Shown here: one piece after another, positions 30,356-37,489 of the stretch
Layout: each line of letters starts with the position of its first letter
Numbering within the stretch: position 1 is the stretch's first letter
Source: Oscillospiraceae bacterium
GTDB lineage: Bacteria; Bacillota; Clostridia; Oscillospirales; Ruminococcaceae
Assembly (NCBI GenBank): GCA_900768125.1
Contig: CAAGBS010000006.1
Coordinates: forward strand, 1-60,181
DNA length: 60,181 bases
Direction: 5' to 3'
The notes under the pieces: model-generated
The model's input: the letters and a program-made list of their open reading frames with translations, nothing else
Database searches by the model: none
What the model was told of the DNA's origin: nothing
Program-made: the position numbers and the translations under genes

Positions 30356-32065
30356 ATGTTTGAAGTATCGGACGCATACAAAGCTGCTATTTCAAAGCAG
30401 TCACGCAGTTTTAAGCTCGGCGGTGAGATACGGCTCAAAAGCGGTGCAGTCATCGAAATAACAGACAGCAATGTTGTCGGTGAGCTGAGCGTTTCCACTC
30501 AGATGATGAGCGGCGGTCAATACGATGATGTCATCGACATAGGCGCGTGCACATCAGCGGCTTTAAGCATGACTGTCCGCGATGACAACAGTGCGAACAG
30601 CTTTGCAGACGCAAGGATCAGGCTTCTTGTCGGTCTGGAACTGGAGGACGGAACATATGAGTATGTGAAAATGGGAATCTTCTACATTGATTCTCCGACA
30701 ATACAGCGTGTAAAAAACATCATAAGCTTTACAGCCTATGACAAGATGATATTCTTACATTATCTGCTCACGGACGCGATGCGTTCCAAAATGAGCGGTA
30801 TGGACGCTTACGGAGCGGCTGGCTATCTTTGCAGCCTTGCGGGTGTTCGTCTTCAGCAGACTCACGATGAAGTCTCAGCTTTTCCTAACGGAAGCATTGC
30901 TTTATCGTTTGCAGATAAAGGCATGGAGACCGCCCGCGATGTAATAATGTGGTGCGGTCAGCTTATGGGCTGTTTTACCCGCATAAACAGGAGCGGTAAG
31001 CTGGAGTTCGTGCAGATCAGGGCTGAAAACAGCGACGCAACGGGCGTTATAATACCTGTTCGCGACATATCAGCCAGCCAGAGATTCAGCACAAAGTTTG
31101 CGGACGAGGTGCTGCGAATATCTACGCTTACCATGAAAAAGCCTGACGGAAACGTCGCCCGCGCATATCTGTCCGGAATATCTGAAAACAAGCGGAGCCT
31201 TGAACTTGAACTGGAGCAGAATCCGCTTCTTACAGGGCAGACAGTCAAGTCTGTGGCAAACGCTTTAAAGGATATGTTAAAAGTGCTTAAAACCGCTTAT
31301 TTCCGTCCCTTTTCCAGCAAAATCGCAAATGACCCGGCGCTGGACGCCGGCGATTATGTACGAATGAGGGGCGGAGCGATTGACACGTCCCGCGGATACG
31401 CAACAGGAATGATCACGCACAGCATATGGCGTTACAGAGGAGAGCAGGATATAGTCAATGTTGGAACTACTCCGGTTTTGAGCCTGCTTGATGAAGATGT
31501 CACTGCTGCTTCCATCAACGCTGTCGCACTTTACACCGAATCAGGCGACAGCGAGGAAAGCGGAGATGTTTCAGGTGAGGAAGTAGTGTATGTTCAGCCC
31601 AGAGCGCAGTCCGGAAAGTCAGTAGTGAATGGTGACGCGCAGAAACTCCACACCAAAGGCACGAACTACTATGCAAAAACAGACGGGAACGGAGTGCAGT
31701 TCGGAGTTGGCGGCGATGACGGAAATGAAGCGCCGTTCGCTTATCTGACAGGCACTGCAAGCGCTGGGTTTGAACTGTCCGCATACGGTCCGTATCTTCT
31801 TTCGGTCGGCGGGAACGGATTTGCGATAGTCAACGGTAGGTCTCAGGCTCAGTTCTCTATTCCGGGCGCAGGCGATGGAGAAGCCCTCAGAATATCGACG
31901 ACAGTAGGCGGGAGTGATACGAAATTTATTATCAACACCGGAGTCAGCATCAATATTTTTCCGGGCGGCTTCTATATTGACTGCGGAAAACAGGATAAGC
32001 TGCTTTCCCTGACGGTAAAAGACGGCGAACTGTATTTTCAGGGCAAAAAGGTACTCACAGAATAA
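30356..32065 (+). CDS. Tail-tip/baseplate hub protein
   Basis: This 569-residue protein has an N-terminal hub-like region (SDAYKAAISKQSRSFKLGGEIRLKSGAVIEITDSNVVGELSVSTQMMSGGQYD). Its pattern SMTVRDDNSANSFADARIRLLVGLELEDGTYEYVKMGIFYID followed by TAYDKMIFL is common in Firmicutes phage tail-tip proteins. The C-terminal 160 residues look like a beta-structured receptor or fibre part. It follows the distal tail gene. Confidence 0.82.
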   Translation: MFEVSDAYKAAISKQSRSFKLGGEIRLKSGAVIEITDSNVVGELSVSTQMMSGGQYDDVIDIGACTSAALSMTVRDDNSANSFADARIRLLVGLELEDGTYEYVKMGIFYIDSPTIQRVKNIISFTAYDKMIFLHYLLTDAMRSKMSGMDAYGAAGYLCSLAGVRLQQTHDEVSAFPNGSIALSFADKGMETARDVIMWCGQLMGCFTRINRSGKLEFVQIRAENSDATGVIIPVRDISASQRFSTKFADEVLRISTLTMKKPDGNVARAYLSGISENKRSLELELEQNPLLTGQTVKSVANALKDMLKVLKTAYFRPFSSKIANDPALDAGDYVRMRGGAIDTSRGYATGMITHSIWRYRGEQDIVNVGTTPVLSLLDEDVTAASINAVALYTESGDSEESGDVSGEEVVYVQPRAQSGKSVVNGDAQKLHTKGTNYYAKTDGNGVQFGVGGDDGNEAPFAYLTGTASAGFELSAYGPYLLSVGGNGFAIVNGRSQAQFSIPGAGDGEALRISTTVGGSDTKFIINTGVSINIFPGGFYIDCGKQDKLLSLTVKDGELYFQGKKVLTE

Positions 32066-32077
32066 CGGAGGTAAATC

Positions 32078-32500
32078 ATGACAATAAAAACAATTACGCT
32101 CGCGGGGACTGAGACCCGCGCGGCGTACTCAGGCGGCGCGAACGCGTGGCTTCGCAACGACAGCACAGGGACTGTGTACGCTTCCGCTGCACCCGGCGTT
32201 ACCGCAGGCGCGGACGGCGTTGTCAGCATTCCTGCGGGCGGCAAGGCGGTAATCTACGGCGCGTGCGGGGCGGTCTATCTGCTTGGCACCGGCTCGGTGC
32301 TGCTGGTCGGCTCGGACTACACCGCAAGCCCTTTTGAATCGTCCGCAGCTTCCGGCGGCTCGGGTGCGGACGAGGTTGCAAGAGCCGCTATAGAAGCGCA
32401 CGAAGCGGATACGGATATCCACGTTACTTCGGGCGAGAAATCAGACTGGAACGGCAAGGTCAGATGTGATGTTGTCGGAGAAATACTTGTATTTAATTGA
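32078..32500 (+). CDS. Small tail/baseplate protein
   Basis: This 140-residue protein is rich in Gly, Ala, Ser and Thr (GGANAWLRNDSTGTVYASAAPGVTAGADGVVSIPAGGKAVIYG...) and ends in a short helical part. The beta-repeat look suits a surface tail component. No specific family is recognised. AACGGAGGT precedes ATG 32078. Confidence 0.65.
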   Translation: MTIKTITLAGTETRAAYSGGANAWLRNDSTGTVYASAAPGVTAGADGVVSIPAGGKAVIYGACGAVYLLGTGSVLLVGSDYTASPFESSAASGGSGADEVARAAIEAHEADTDIHVTSGEKSDWNGKVRCDVVGEILVFN

Positions 32501-32514
32501 GGAGGTAAATCATC

Positions 32515-33081
32515 ATGGCAGATATCAGCAAAATCGTATTACCGGACGGCAATACATACGTCATCAAGGACGCGGTCGCAAGAGCGGCAATGGGCGGGAT
32601 AAGCGGCGCAATGCGCTATCTCGGCGTAACAACAACGGAACTCACGGACGGCTCGACAGCTTCCCCCGTCTCAATTGGCGGGAAGAATATAACCCCCATC
32701 TCAGGCGATGTGGTAATTTATGGCACATGTGAATTTGTGTGGTCTGACACCGAGAACAGCTGGCATGAGTTCGGCTCGACAGGCAGCCTGAAAGCGCTTG
32801 CATTCAAGGACAGCGCGAGCGGGGACTACACTCCGGCGGGCACGGTGTCTGCGCCGACTATTAATGTAACACAGAACACAACTACAGTCAAGCCGTTCGG
32901 CAGCGCGGGAACGCTTCCCAGCTTCACCGCAACGGTCGCTGACGAGGTGCTGACGCTCGGATTCTCGGCGGGTACGCTTCCCAGTGCGGGGACTGCCGTT
33001 ACAGTCGCAACGAGTATCAAATCAGCAACGGCGACAGTGCCGAAGTTCACAGGTACGACCGGAAGCATTACAGTAAGCTGA
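32515..33081 (+). CDS. Tail fibre / collar-like protein
   Basis: This 188-residue protein starts MADISKIVLPDGNTYVIKDAVARAA, the same opening as the following fibre gene (ISKIKLPDGKSYDFRDA). This N-terminus typically attaches fibres to the tail tip. The C-terminal half is a Thr/Ser/Val-rich beta repeat (GTLPSFTATVADEVLTLGFSAGTLPSAGTAVTV). It is probably a receptor-binding accessory. Confidence 0.72.
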   Translation: MADISKIVLPDGNTYVIKDAVARAAMGGISGAMRYLGVTTTELTDGSTASPVSIGGKNITPISGDVVIYGTCEFVWSDTENSWHEFGSTGSLKALAFKDSASGDYTPAGTVSAPTINVTQNTTTVKPFGSAGTLPSFTATVADEVLTLGFSAGTLPSAGTAVTVATSIKSATATVPKFTGTTGSITVS

Positions 33082-33089
33082 GGTGAAGC

Positions 33090-33980
33090 ATGAGCAGTAT
33101 TTCAAAAATAAAGCTTCCGGACGGGAAATCGTACGATTTCCGGGACGCTAACGGATACAATCCGAATCTGCTTGACAATCCGGACTTTGCTATAAATCAG
33201 CGCGGCACGGCGGTCTACCCCGTGTCGTCTGCCACTCCGAAGCCCACGGTTGACCGCTGGAATGCTCAGGGTGTAATGCAGCTCACTGTCGGGGACGGCG
33301 TGACGGTAAAGGTCACTGAGAAAACCAGCAGCACGCTCACATTTCTGTCGCAGAAAGTTCCTTTTACTTATGTAGGGGACGATGTTTCGGTCACTCTGTC
33401 GGTCAGCGGGACAAGAAGCAAGGCAAATTTATATATTGACGCGCTGGATTCAAGCGGCTCAACGCTAAAGCACTCCATTTCGCTTGCCACCGATTCGATA
33501 AAACCCGTCACTCTGGAGGGCATTCCGGCTGATACGGTCATGCTTCGTGTGAGACTTGATTTTCCGGCTAATACTGCCGCTAACAGCGAGTGCCATCTGA
33601 AATGGGTCAAACTTGAGATAGGCGACCATGCAACTCCGTTTGTACCGCCAAATCCCGTGATTGAGCTTGCAAAGTGTCAGCGGTATTTGCTGAAAATCAA
33701 TGCGTTTGAAGCGTTCAGGGCGGTCTACGTTCTGCCGGATTATGTGGATTTCAGCATTCCCACGCCGGTGACTATGCGCTCAGGAGCGATAAGCATTGAC
33801 GGGGATTTCAGCGTTTACCCGTTCCCGATAGCCGCGGCGGTTTCGGGGTTCACTGCGGTTATTCAGGTTTACGGGCAGAATCAGCTGCGGCTGCGCGCTA
33901 CCAAAACAGCGCACGGGCTTACCGACGCGGTGCTGACTATTCCCGATTCTAAGTTCATGCTTTTATCGAACGAGCTTTAA
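33090..33980 (+). CDS. Tail fibre protein, putative receptor binding
   Basis: This 296-residue protein has an N-terminal attachment motif shared with the preceding gene, then NLLDNPDFAINQRGTAVYPVSSATPKPTVDRWNAQG, the widespread opening of phage fibre carbohydrate-binding jelly rolls. A beta-sandwich of about 120 residues ends in CHLKWVKLEIGDHATPFVPP, followed by a C-terminal tip domain. It probably binds the cell surface and is a host-range determinant. Confidence 0.8.
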   Translation: MSSISKIKLPDGKSYDFRDANGYNPNLLDNPDFAINQRGTAVYPVSSATPKPTVDRWNAQGVMQLTVGDGVTVKVTEKTSSTLTFLSQKVPFTYVGDDVSVTLSVSGTRSKANLYIDALDSSGSTLKHSISLATDSIKPVTLEGIPADTVMLRVRLDFPANTAANSECHLKWVKLEIGDHATPFVPPNPVIELAKCQRYLLKINAFEAFRAVYVLPDYVDFSIPTPVTMRSGAISIDGDFSVYPFPIAAAVSGFTAVIQVYGQNQLRLRATKTAHGLTDAVLTIPDSKFMLLSNEL

Positions 33981-33991
33981 GGAGAATTATT

Positions 33992-34615
33992 ATGAAAATA
34001 ACCGATAAACCTATTCCTATTAATAAGTACAACCGTCCGGGAACGAAGTCAACGCCGAAGCGCATATGCGTGCATTACACCGGATATGCTGGAACCGGCG
34101 CAGACAGATTAGCGCTGTTTTACAAAAATGTTGCAGCAGGAAGTTTTCCCGACAAATCAGCCAGCTGGACAAGCACGCAGTACATCGTCGGGCTGAACGG
34201 CAAGGTTATCCGTATCATTCCCGATAATGAGATAGCCTATGCTGCCGCGAACCAGAACGCGGATACTATCCACATTGAGGTCTGCTATTCAAAGGCGAGC
34301 GGCGAGTTTGAAACGGCTTCCATATCGGTGCTGCGCGAACTGGTGCAGTATCTTATGAAAAAGTACAATATCCCGGCTGGGAATGTTCTGAGACACTATG
34401 ACCTGACAGGTAAGTACTGCCCGTGGTTCTATGTTGATGAGAACCGCTGGGCTGTCTTGCACGAATACATAACCGCTTCCGAAGTTAAGCCCAAAAAGCT
34501 GTATCGTGTTCAGGTCGGGGCGTTCAGCAGCAAGGAGAACGCGGCGCTCTATATGGATAAGGTAAAAGCCGCGGGATTCGGCGCTTTCATTGTGGAGGTG
34601 GATAATAATGCTTAA
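33992..34615 (+). CDS. Endolysin: N-acetylmuramoyl-L-alanine amidase with SPOR domain
   Basis: This 207-residue protein has an Amidase_2 catalytic domain with zinc ligands His in RICVHYTGYAG, His in VLRHYDLTGKYCPW and the nearby Cys, plus HIEVCY. The C-terminal 45 residues form a SPOR domain (LYRVQVGAFSSKENAALYMDKVKAAGFGAFIVEV) that binds denuded peptidoglycan. It hydrolyses the cell wall for lysis. It overlaps the holin gene by 8 bp. AAGGAGAAT precedes ATG 33992. Confidence 0.92.
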   Translation: MKITDKPIPINKYNRPGTKSTPKRICVHYTGYAGTGADRLALFYKNVAAGSFPDKSASWTSTQYIVGLNGKVIRIIPDNEIAYAAANQNADTIHIEVCYSKASGEFETASISVLRELVQYLMKKYNIPAGNVLRHYDLTGKYCPWFYVDENRWAVLHEYITASEVKPKKLYRVQVGAFSSKENAALYMDKVKAAGFGAFIVEVDNNA

Positions 34616-34802
34616 CAAGCTGTCAAAGCTTATAAACGTCAAATCTATCGTTACGCTGGTGCTTACCGGCGTATTTTCATACCTTGCCATAACCGGCAAA
34701 ATCGCGGTAGACAACTTCACGGACATGTTCCAGATCATCATGATATTCTACTTTGGAACTCAGTCCGGAAAGGCAGAGGTTTCATCTTCGAAGTCTGAAT
34801 GA
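34608..34802 (+). CDS. Holin
   Basis: This 64-residue protein has two short hydrophobic segments (IVTLVLTGVFSYLAITG and FTDMFQIIMIFYFGTQ) and a Ser/Lys charged tail, as expected for a small holin that releases the endolysin. It is the last gene of the late operon. ATG 34608 is preceded by GGAGGTGG inside the endolysin gene. Confidence 0.82.
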   Translation: MLNKLSKLINVKSIVTLVLTGVFSYLAITGKIAVDNFTDMFQIIMIFYFGTQSGKAEVSSSKSE

Positions 34803-35020
34803 TTCCACTGCATTTTTGTGCATATCTGACAAAATAAAATGATGGCTGGGATATGATTCTGCTTTCCTGCGCGTTTTATGGCTATTTTGTTGAGCTGCTT
34901 TCCTAAAATGGCTTTATAAAGCCGTTTAAATATAATTTAAAACCGCCAGAGTGATGAGCTCTCTGGCGGTTTTTTTGTATTTTGCTTGTCAGTTTTTTGC
35001 GTTTTGCGTGGCAGACTACA
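34803..35020. other. Prophage right end: candidate transposase-binding region
   Basis: This is the noncoding right terminus. CTGCTTTCCT is repeated at 34859-34868 and 34895-34904, and ATGGCT at 34842, 34878 and 34908. Two TTTAAA motifs lie at 34925 and 34936, and CTTGTCA (minus strand TGACAAG) at 34985. It ends in CA at 35020. These repeats are likely transposase or accessory sites; none was tested. Confidence 0.55.
34943..34976 (+). terminator. Late operon terminator
   Basis: CCGCCAGAG (34943-34951) pairs with CTCTGGCGG (34961-34969), followed by seven T. It closes the lysis module just inside the right end. Confidence 0.88.
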
Positions 35021-35025
35021 ACAAC
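35021..35025. repeat. Right 5-bp target-site duplication ACAAC
   Basis: Directly follows the CA of the right end and matches 3649-3653. The sequence beyond (AATAAATTGCGAAAGACTG) continues the host repeat interrupted on the left side. Confidence 0.9.
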
Positions 35026-35234
35026 AATAAATTGCGAAAGACTGGGGGGGAAAATCTTTTGTTTTCCCCCCACGCCCCCTTTAGCGCCTTTGAAGCGTAA
35101 AGCCGCACTGCGTGCGGAGTGGCTGCGCTTCGCGCAGAGTAACGGGGGCGCTGCCCCCGTAAACCCCCGCTTCCTTTTGTGACAAAAGGAAGCGAAAAAC
35201 AATATGCTTCGCGGTGCAATTTTAGCTTTTTCGA
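35026..35234. repeat. Host palindrome-mosaic element, copy A (split by the prophage)
   Basis: With 3635-3653 this forms one 228-bp element bordered by TCGAAAAAG and CTTTTTCGA. It contains a chain of hairpins: CCGCAC/GTGCGG, CTGCGC/GCGCAG around GCTTCGC, ACGGGGGC/GCCCCCGT, and CTTCCTTTTGT/ACAAAAGGAAG. Copy B at 40904-41187 has the same borders, the same outer segments and the same order, but a different set of inner hairpins. No gene lies in it. Confidence 0.8.
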
Positions 35235-35242
35235 CAGACTGA

Positions 35243-35278
35243 AATCAGGGACTGCAAAAATGCAGCCCCTGATTTTTT
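35243..35278. terminator. Bidirectional terminator beyond pyk
   Basis: AAATCAGGG with inner ACTGC pairs with GCAG...CCCTGATTT, with A-runs and T-runs on both sides. It ends the leftward pyk transcript and is nearly identical to the hairpin at 3591-3626. Confidence 0.8.
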
Positions 35279-35292
35279 ATTCATAGTAAGAC

Positions 35293-37074
35293 TCAGTCAG
35301 TCTCCCCGCCGGGTTCGCCGCTGGTGACGATACCCTTGTCAGCGTCGATAGTGACGGCAGTACCCGAACGCAGTATCTGAGTTGCGTTCGAAGCGCCGGT
35401 TATGACCGGAATATCCAGCGTTTTTCCGACTATAGCCGCGTGGCTGTCGTCGCCGCGCTCCTCGGTGATTATGCCTGCCGCAGTCTTCAGCAGCGGGAGT
35501 ATCGCGTTGCTGGTGCGCGGGATAACCAGTATCTCGCCGGAATTGAACAGCTTCTGCGCTTCCGCTTCGTTCTTGCATACGCACGCAGTCGCGGTGACTT
35601 TGCCGCTTGTCGCGCCGCTGCCGGTGACAAGCACGTCGCCGACGATGTGTACTTTCATCAGGTTGGTCGTACCGGAAACACCCAGCGGAACGCCTGCTGT
35701 GATGACAACAAGGTCGCCGTTCTTCAGCAGCCCGGCTTCGACCGCTTTCTGCACCGCATGATGGATAAGGTCATCAGTAGAGGTCATGCGCTCCTCTGCC
35801 ATCAGCGGAATTACGCCCCATGAGAGCGCCTGCTGGCGGAGGGTAGTCTCGCTGGTGGTGCAGGAAATAATCGGGCATTCCGGGCGGTAGCGGGACAGCA
35901 TGCGCGCGGTGGTGCCGGTCTTGGTGACAGTGATTATCGCAGTCGCGCCGAGGTCCATCGCTGCGGAAACAGTCGCGTGCGAGATAGCAGTGGACACGTT
36001 GACCACGTCAGGATTTTCCAGCTTGTAGAAGCGCTTCTTGTAGTCTATCGCCTTTTCGGTGGTCTCGGCGATGAGCGCCATGGTGCGCACTGCCTCCACC
36101 GGGTGAAGACCCGCCGCTGTTTCGCCGGAAAGCATGATAGCGCTGGTGCCGTCATAGATGGCGTTTGCAACGTCAGTGGTCTCCGCACGGGTGGGGCGCG
36201 GATTCTTTATCATGGATTCCAGCATCTGGGTCGCTGTTATTACCTGCTTGTTGGCGTTGTAGCCTTTCTTTATCAGCATTTTCTGCAGCTGGGGTATCTC
36301 CTCGAACGGGATCTCAACGCCCATGTCGCCGCGGGCTACCATTATGCCGTCCGCAACATGGAGTATAGAGTCGATGTTGCGCACTCCGTCGCCGCTCTCT
36401 ATCTTTGCGATTATGCGTATGTCAGGCCTGCCCTCTTCCTCGAGTATCCTGCGGACCTCGAGCACATCGTCCGCGCAGGTGACGAAGCTCGCCGCAACGA
36501 AGTCGAAATTCTCCTGCGCCGCAAAGCGGATATCGCTCTCGTCAACCGGGCTGATGTACGGCATGGAAAGCTTCACGCCGGGGACGTTTACGCCCTTGTT
36601 GTCGGAGAGCACGCCGCCGTTAAGTACCTGGCAGACGATATCCGAGGTGCCGTCGCCGTTGTCCTTTATCTCGCTGCAGCGGAGAATAACGTTGCCATCG
36701 TCGATGAGTATACGGATGCCGGCGGAGATATCCCCGGGAAGTCCCTTGTAGCTTACGGAGGAACGCTCTGCGGTACCCTCCTCCTCGCGGGTGGTGAGGG
36801 TGAATGTGCTTCCGGTCGCGATCTCCGGCTTTATCCCGCCCTTGAACTTGCGGAGCCTTATCTCAGGTCCCTTGGTGTCGAGCAGCGTAGCGACCGGCTT
36901 TCCCGCTTCCTTTGCGATGCGGATAACGCGGTCGTGGTCTATCTTGTGGCTTTCATGCGTGCCGTGGGAAAAATTCTGGCGGGCAACGTTCATGCCGTTG
37001 TCGATAAGGGCGCGCAGTATCTTGTCGTCCTTGGTCGCAGGTCCCAGCGTGCATACTATTTTTGTCCTTCTCAT
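35293..37074 (-). CDS. pyk: Pyruvate kinase with C-terminal PEP-utilising domain
   Basis: This 593-residue protein starts MRRTKIVCTLGPATKD and carries the pyruvate kinase active-site regions (MNVARQNFSHGTHESH, ATLLDTKGPEIR, IIAKIESGDGVRN, MVARGDMGVEIPFEEIP, TQMLESMI). Residues beyond about 475 add the mobile PEP-utiliser domain (FNSGEILVIPRTSNAILPLLKTAAGIITEERGDDSHAAI), typical of Firmicutes enzymes of about 585 residues. It converts PEP and ADP to pyruvate and ATP. ATG 37074 is chosen because GGAG is 8 bases upstream; a GTG at 37083 is too near. It is the right host neighbour of the prophage. Confidence 0.96.
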   Translation of the reverse strand: MRRTKIVCTLGPATKDDKILRALIDNGMNVARQNFSHGTHESHKIDHDRVIRIAKEAGKPVATLLDTKGPEIRLRKFKGGIKPEIATGSTFTLTTREEEGTAERSSVSYKGLPGDISAGIRILIDDGNVILRCSEIKDNGDGTSDIVCQVLNGGVLSDNKGVNVPGVKLSMPYISPVDESDIRFAAQENFDFVAASFVTCADDVLEVRRILEEEGRPDIRIIAKIESGDGVRNIDSILHVADGIMVARGDMGVEIPFEEIPQLQKMLIKKGYNANKQVITATQMLESMIKNPRPTRAETTDVANAIYDGTSAIMLSGETAAGLHPVEAVRTMALIAETTEKAIDYKKRFYKLENPDVVNVSTAISHATVSAAMDLGATAIITVTKTGTTARMLSRYRPECPIISCTTSETTLRQQALSWGVIPLMAEERMTSTDDLIHHAVQKAVEAGLLKNGDLVVITAGVPLGVSGTTNLMKVHIVGDVLVTGSGATSGKVTATACVCKNEAEAQKLFNSGEILVIPRTSNAILPLLKTAAGIITEERGDDSHAAIVGKTLDIPVITGASNATQILRSGTAVTIDADKGIVTSGEPGGETD

Positions 37075-37136
37075 GTCGTACACTCCGTTCTTTGTATGAG
37101 GATAGCGCCTGTTGCGTCTTTGCGCTATTCCTATTT

Positions 37137-37165
37137 ATTATATCAAATCCCGGCGAATAAATCAA
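37137..37165 (-). promoter_or_regulatory. Promoter of pyk
   Basis: Read on the minus strand: TTGATT (37165-37160), 17-bp spacer, TATAAT (37142-37137), 62 bp before the start codon. Confidence 0.7.
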
Positions 37166-37244
37166 CCCGGATATGTTAAATTCTTGACAAAAAACTTCTT
37201 CAGTTTTTTTCTTATTTTCACATTTCCAACGCATATATTACACC

Positions 37245-37384
37245 TGCCCCGGGTAAAATATAAACTGTAAGGTGGAGGGAACACCGAAGCCTCCTTAAAT
37301 CGCCAACCGTACCTTTTCATATAATTACCAACCAAACCAGCACCAGACCCCTGCGAGAGATCGCGGGGGTCTGGTGTTTTTCAC
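37245..37384 (+). ncRNA. Possible short transcript with strong terminator upstream of leuS
   Basis: The gap between pyk and leuS holds a very strong hairpin, CACCAGACCCCTGCG (37341-37355) with CGCGGGGGTCTGGTG (37362-37376), followed by TTTTT. It lies upstream of the leuS promoter, so it does not terminate or attenuate leuS from that promoter. Upstream, GTGGAGGGAACACC and GCCTCC at 37272-37294 can fold. A short RNA ending here is the simplest reading. No T-box consensus (AGGGTGGNACCGCG) is present. Confidence 0.4.
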
Positions 37385-37413
37385 GAAAACTGCGCCGCAC
37401 GCACGCAAAATCA

Positions 37414-37442
37414 TTGACAACCGCCGGAAAGTATAGTATAAT
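37414..37442 (+). promoter_or_regulatory. Promoter of leuS
   Basis: TTGACA (37414-37419) and TATAAT (37437-37442), spacer 17, 47 bp upstream of the start codon. Confidence 0.85.
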
Positions 37443-37489
37443 ATATAGTTGAAATATTATATCAAATCCACCGAAAGGAAACAAAAACA

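Larger units (their letters stand above)
3654..35020 (+). mobile_element. Complete Mu-like transposable prophage, 31,367 bp
   Basis: Ends read 5'-TGTTAATTGAC... and ...GCAGACTACA-3', that is TG...CA, flanked by the direct repeat ACAAC. Gene order: repressor and Cro divergent, MuA-like transposase, MuB-like ATPase, replication and accessory genes, GemA, Mor-like, gp25/26/27 equivalents, a NusG paralogue, terminase, portal, capsid, a siphovirus-type tail with a 966-residue tape measure, amidase and holin. It is a mosaic: Mu-type transposition and control joined to a PBSX/SPP1-like siphovirus structural module. No inactivating frameshift is apparent in the essential genes, so it may be functional. 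The insertion lies in a noncoding host repeat and disrupts no gene. Confidence 0.93.

Noticed and set aside
3591..35278. Near-identical hairpins at 3591-3626 and 35243-35278 as phage attachment sites
   Set aside because: They lie outside the TG...CA ends and the 5-bp duplication; they are host terminators of the htrA-like gene and pyk.
35977..37179. 400-codon ORF opposite pyk, and similar long antisense ORFs opposite scfB, leuS, the aminotransferase and GH94
   Set aside because: They are antisense frames kept open by GC-rich codon bias; there are no start signals and composition follows the real gene on the other strand.
37245..37384. T-box riboswitch upstream of leuS
   Set aside because: No T-box consensus is present and the terminator lies upstream of the leuS promoter, so it cannot attenuate transcription from it.
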